Below are positions 63,222-64,000 of a stretch of 64,000 nt of DNA, in pieces. The position numbers and the translations under genes are program-made. Origin of the DNA: Prosthecodimorpha staleyi. Its GTDB lineage: Bacteria > Pseudomonadota > Alphaproteobacteria > Rhizobiales > Ancalomicrobiaceae. Where the stretch lies: NCBI RefSeq assembly GCF_018729455.1, contig NZ_JAHHZF010000004.1:62001-126000 (forward strand), in the 5' to 3' direction. Within the stretch, counting starts at the first letter, position 1. Each line of letters begins with the position of its first letter. The notes under the pieces are model-generated. The model was not told where the DNA came from and made no database searches. It worked only from the letters and a program-made list of their open reading frames with translations.

Positions 63222-64000
63222 TCAGGGCACCAGACATGCCAGCACCTCGTCCGGGTCGACCAGGCGGGAGACGACGCGGGCGGCCGCGCCCGAGACATAG
63301 TCGAGTGCCGGATAGTGCAGGGCCTGGGCGAAGCCCTTCTGCTCGGCGATAATTCCGAAGTGCCGGCTGGCCGGACGGCGGCGGGCGAAAATCTGTACCC
63401 TGCCGGGAACGTCCATGAACAGCAGGGTATGGAAGGCTGACCCCTCGAAGCCGGCGATATGCTCGGCGCCGTCGAGCCGGTCGATCTGCTCCGCCACGCT
63501 CAGCGTCTCGGGATGCACGATGTCCCAGCCGCGGCGCCGCAGGACCGCTTCGAGCTCGGCTTCTCCAAGAATGCGCCCCTGATTGTCGGCCAGGCGACTG
63601 CGCGACAGCCAAACCTTTCGGCCGGGCGTGACCGGGGTGCCGCAGCGCAGCCGGATCGCATCGAAATACTCCGGCGCGGAGTGGGTCGGGCTGATCCAGC
63701 CCGACTCCGGAACCTCCAGCCTGTCGATGCGCGTCGCTCCCTCGACGAACCGGAAACGGGCCTGGTCGATGCCGAACAACGCGAAGATCTGGCCATGCCA
63801 CGACCGCATCGGTCTGCCATGGTGGCGCAGCCATAGGATCGTCCGATCCGGAGCCGCCCGGCGCAGAGCCCACAGGCGGGTCAATCCCTCCAGCAGGAAG
63901 TGGCCGTAGTGGTTGAACAGGATGCCGGCGAAGAGATGGTCGCCGTCCAGCCTGGAGGGCTCTTCGGTGGGAACCGGGTCGACCTGCGACTGACGGTGCC
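63222..64000 (-). CDS. Glycosyltransferase family 61 protein, N-terminus beyond the window
   Basis: At least 259 residues are encoded; the frame stays open to the edge, so the start is missing. The GT61 (DUF563) signature AGILFNHYGHFLLEGLTRLW is readable at 63870-63929 on the minus strand. A TTG at 63884 within it is not the true start. The later parts KVWLSRSRLADNQGRILGE, LSVAEQIDRLDGAEHIAGFEGSAFH and the C-terminal barrel-like end also fit the family. Members transfer sugars to glycans; the acceptor here is unknown, perhaps a surface polysaccharide. It converges on rplS. Confidence 0.82.
   Translation of the reverse strand, partial: HRQSQVDPVPTEEPSRLDGDHLFAGILFNHYGHFLLEGLTRLWALRRAAPDRTILWLRHHGRPMRSWHGQIFALFGIDQARFRFVEGATRIDRLEVPESGWISPTHSAPEYFDAIRLRCGTPVTPGRKVWLSRSRLADNQGRILGEAELEAVLRRRGWDIVHPETLSVAEQIDRLDGAEHIAGFEGSAFHTLLFMDVPGRVQIFARRRPASRHFGIIAEQKGFAQALHYPALDYVSGAAARVVSRLVDPDEVLACLVP

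Noticed and set aside
61664-63298. A 544-codon minus-strand open frame across trmD and rplS
   Set aside because: It opposes two universally conserved genes and shows no recognisable protein sequence.

Overview
The window is chromosomal DNA of very high GC content from an alphaproteobacterium, most likely of the order Hyphomicrobiales (Rhizobiales). The pointers are the order hemC-hemD-mitofilin(Mic60)-hemY divergent from tsaD-gpsA, the block ffh-rpsP-rimM-trmD-rplS, mtgA next to rpmF, an IalB-like protein, and many GTG/TTG starts. I see no phage, insertion sequence, CRISPR array, tRNA or rRNA. Genus and species cannot be fixed from the sequence alone.

Region 1 (32-2527) is a membrane-bound hybrid histidine kinase. 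Region 2 (about 2.6-25.1 kb) is a large island for oxidation of reduced sulfur. It holds a split YeeE/YedE (thiosulfate-transport type) gene pair. The complete periplasmic Sox system follows: soxYZBCD plus a flavocytochrome c pair on the minus strand, and soxAX divergent on the plus strand. Next are the thiol-redox supply genes soxV (CcdA type), soxW, soxS and trxC. Two ArsR-family regulators carry the two-cysteine signature of the persulfide sensors SqrR/BigR, and there are two further fused YeeE/YedE proteins. A SLAC1/TDT anion channel is a candidate sulfite exporter. A sulfide:quinone oxidoreductase faces an operon of rhodanese, DUF2892 membrane protein and an RND pump. With soxCD present, thiosulfate should be oxidised fully to sulfate. 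Short AT-rich tracts that share a TATWTTCG core lie upstream of nearly every sulfur operon and are the best candidates for the regulators' operators.

Region 3 (25.1-38.4 kb) is catabolic and transport genes: a nicotinamidase, a TetR regulator divergent from a shikimate-dehydrogenase-like gene with a TRAP transporter (dctPQM), an IalB-like secreted protein with two homologous halves joined by a Gly/Gln repeat, and a five-gene peptide/nickel-type ABC transporter.

Region 4 (38.5-58.9 kb) is mostly housekeeping: pyruvate kinase, an orphan solute-binding protein, farnesyl-diphosphate synthase, mtgA, rpmF, a gamma-glutamyltransferase family protein, a PAS-GGDEF-EAL protein with both catalytic signatures degraded, a methyltransferase-EVE-YciI operon, gpsA-tsaD, hemCD, Mic60, HemY and a DTW-domain protein. 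Region 5 (59.2-64 kb) is ffh-rpsP-rimM-trmD-rplS. The window ends inside a family 61 glycosyltransferase on the minus strand.
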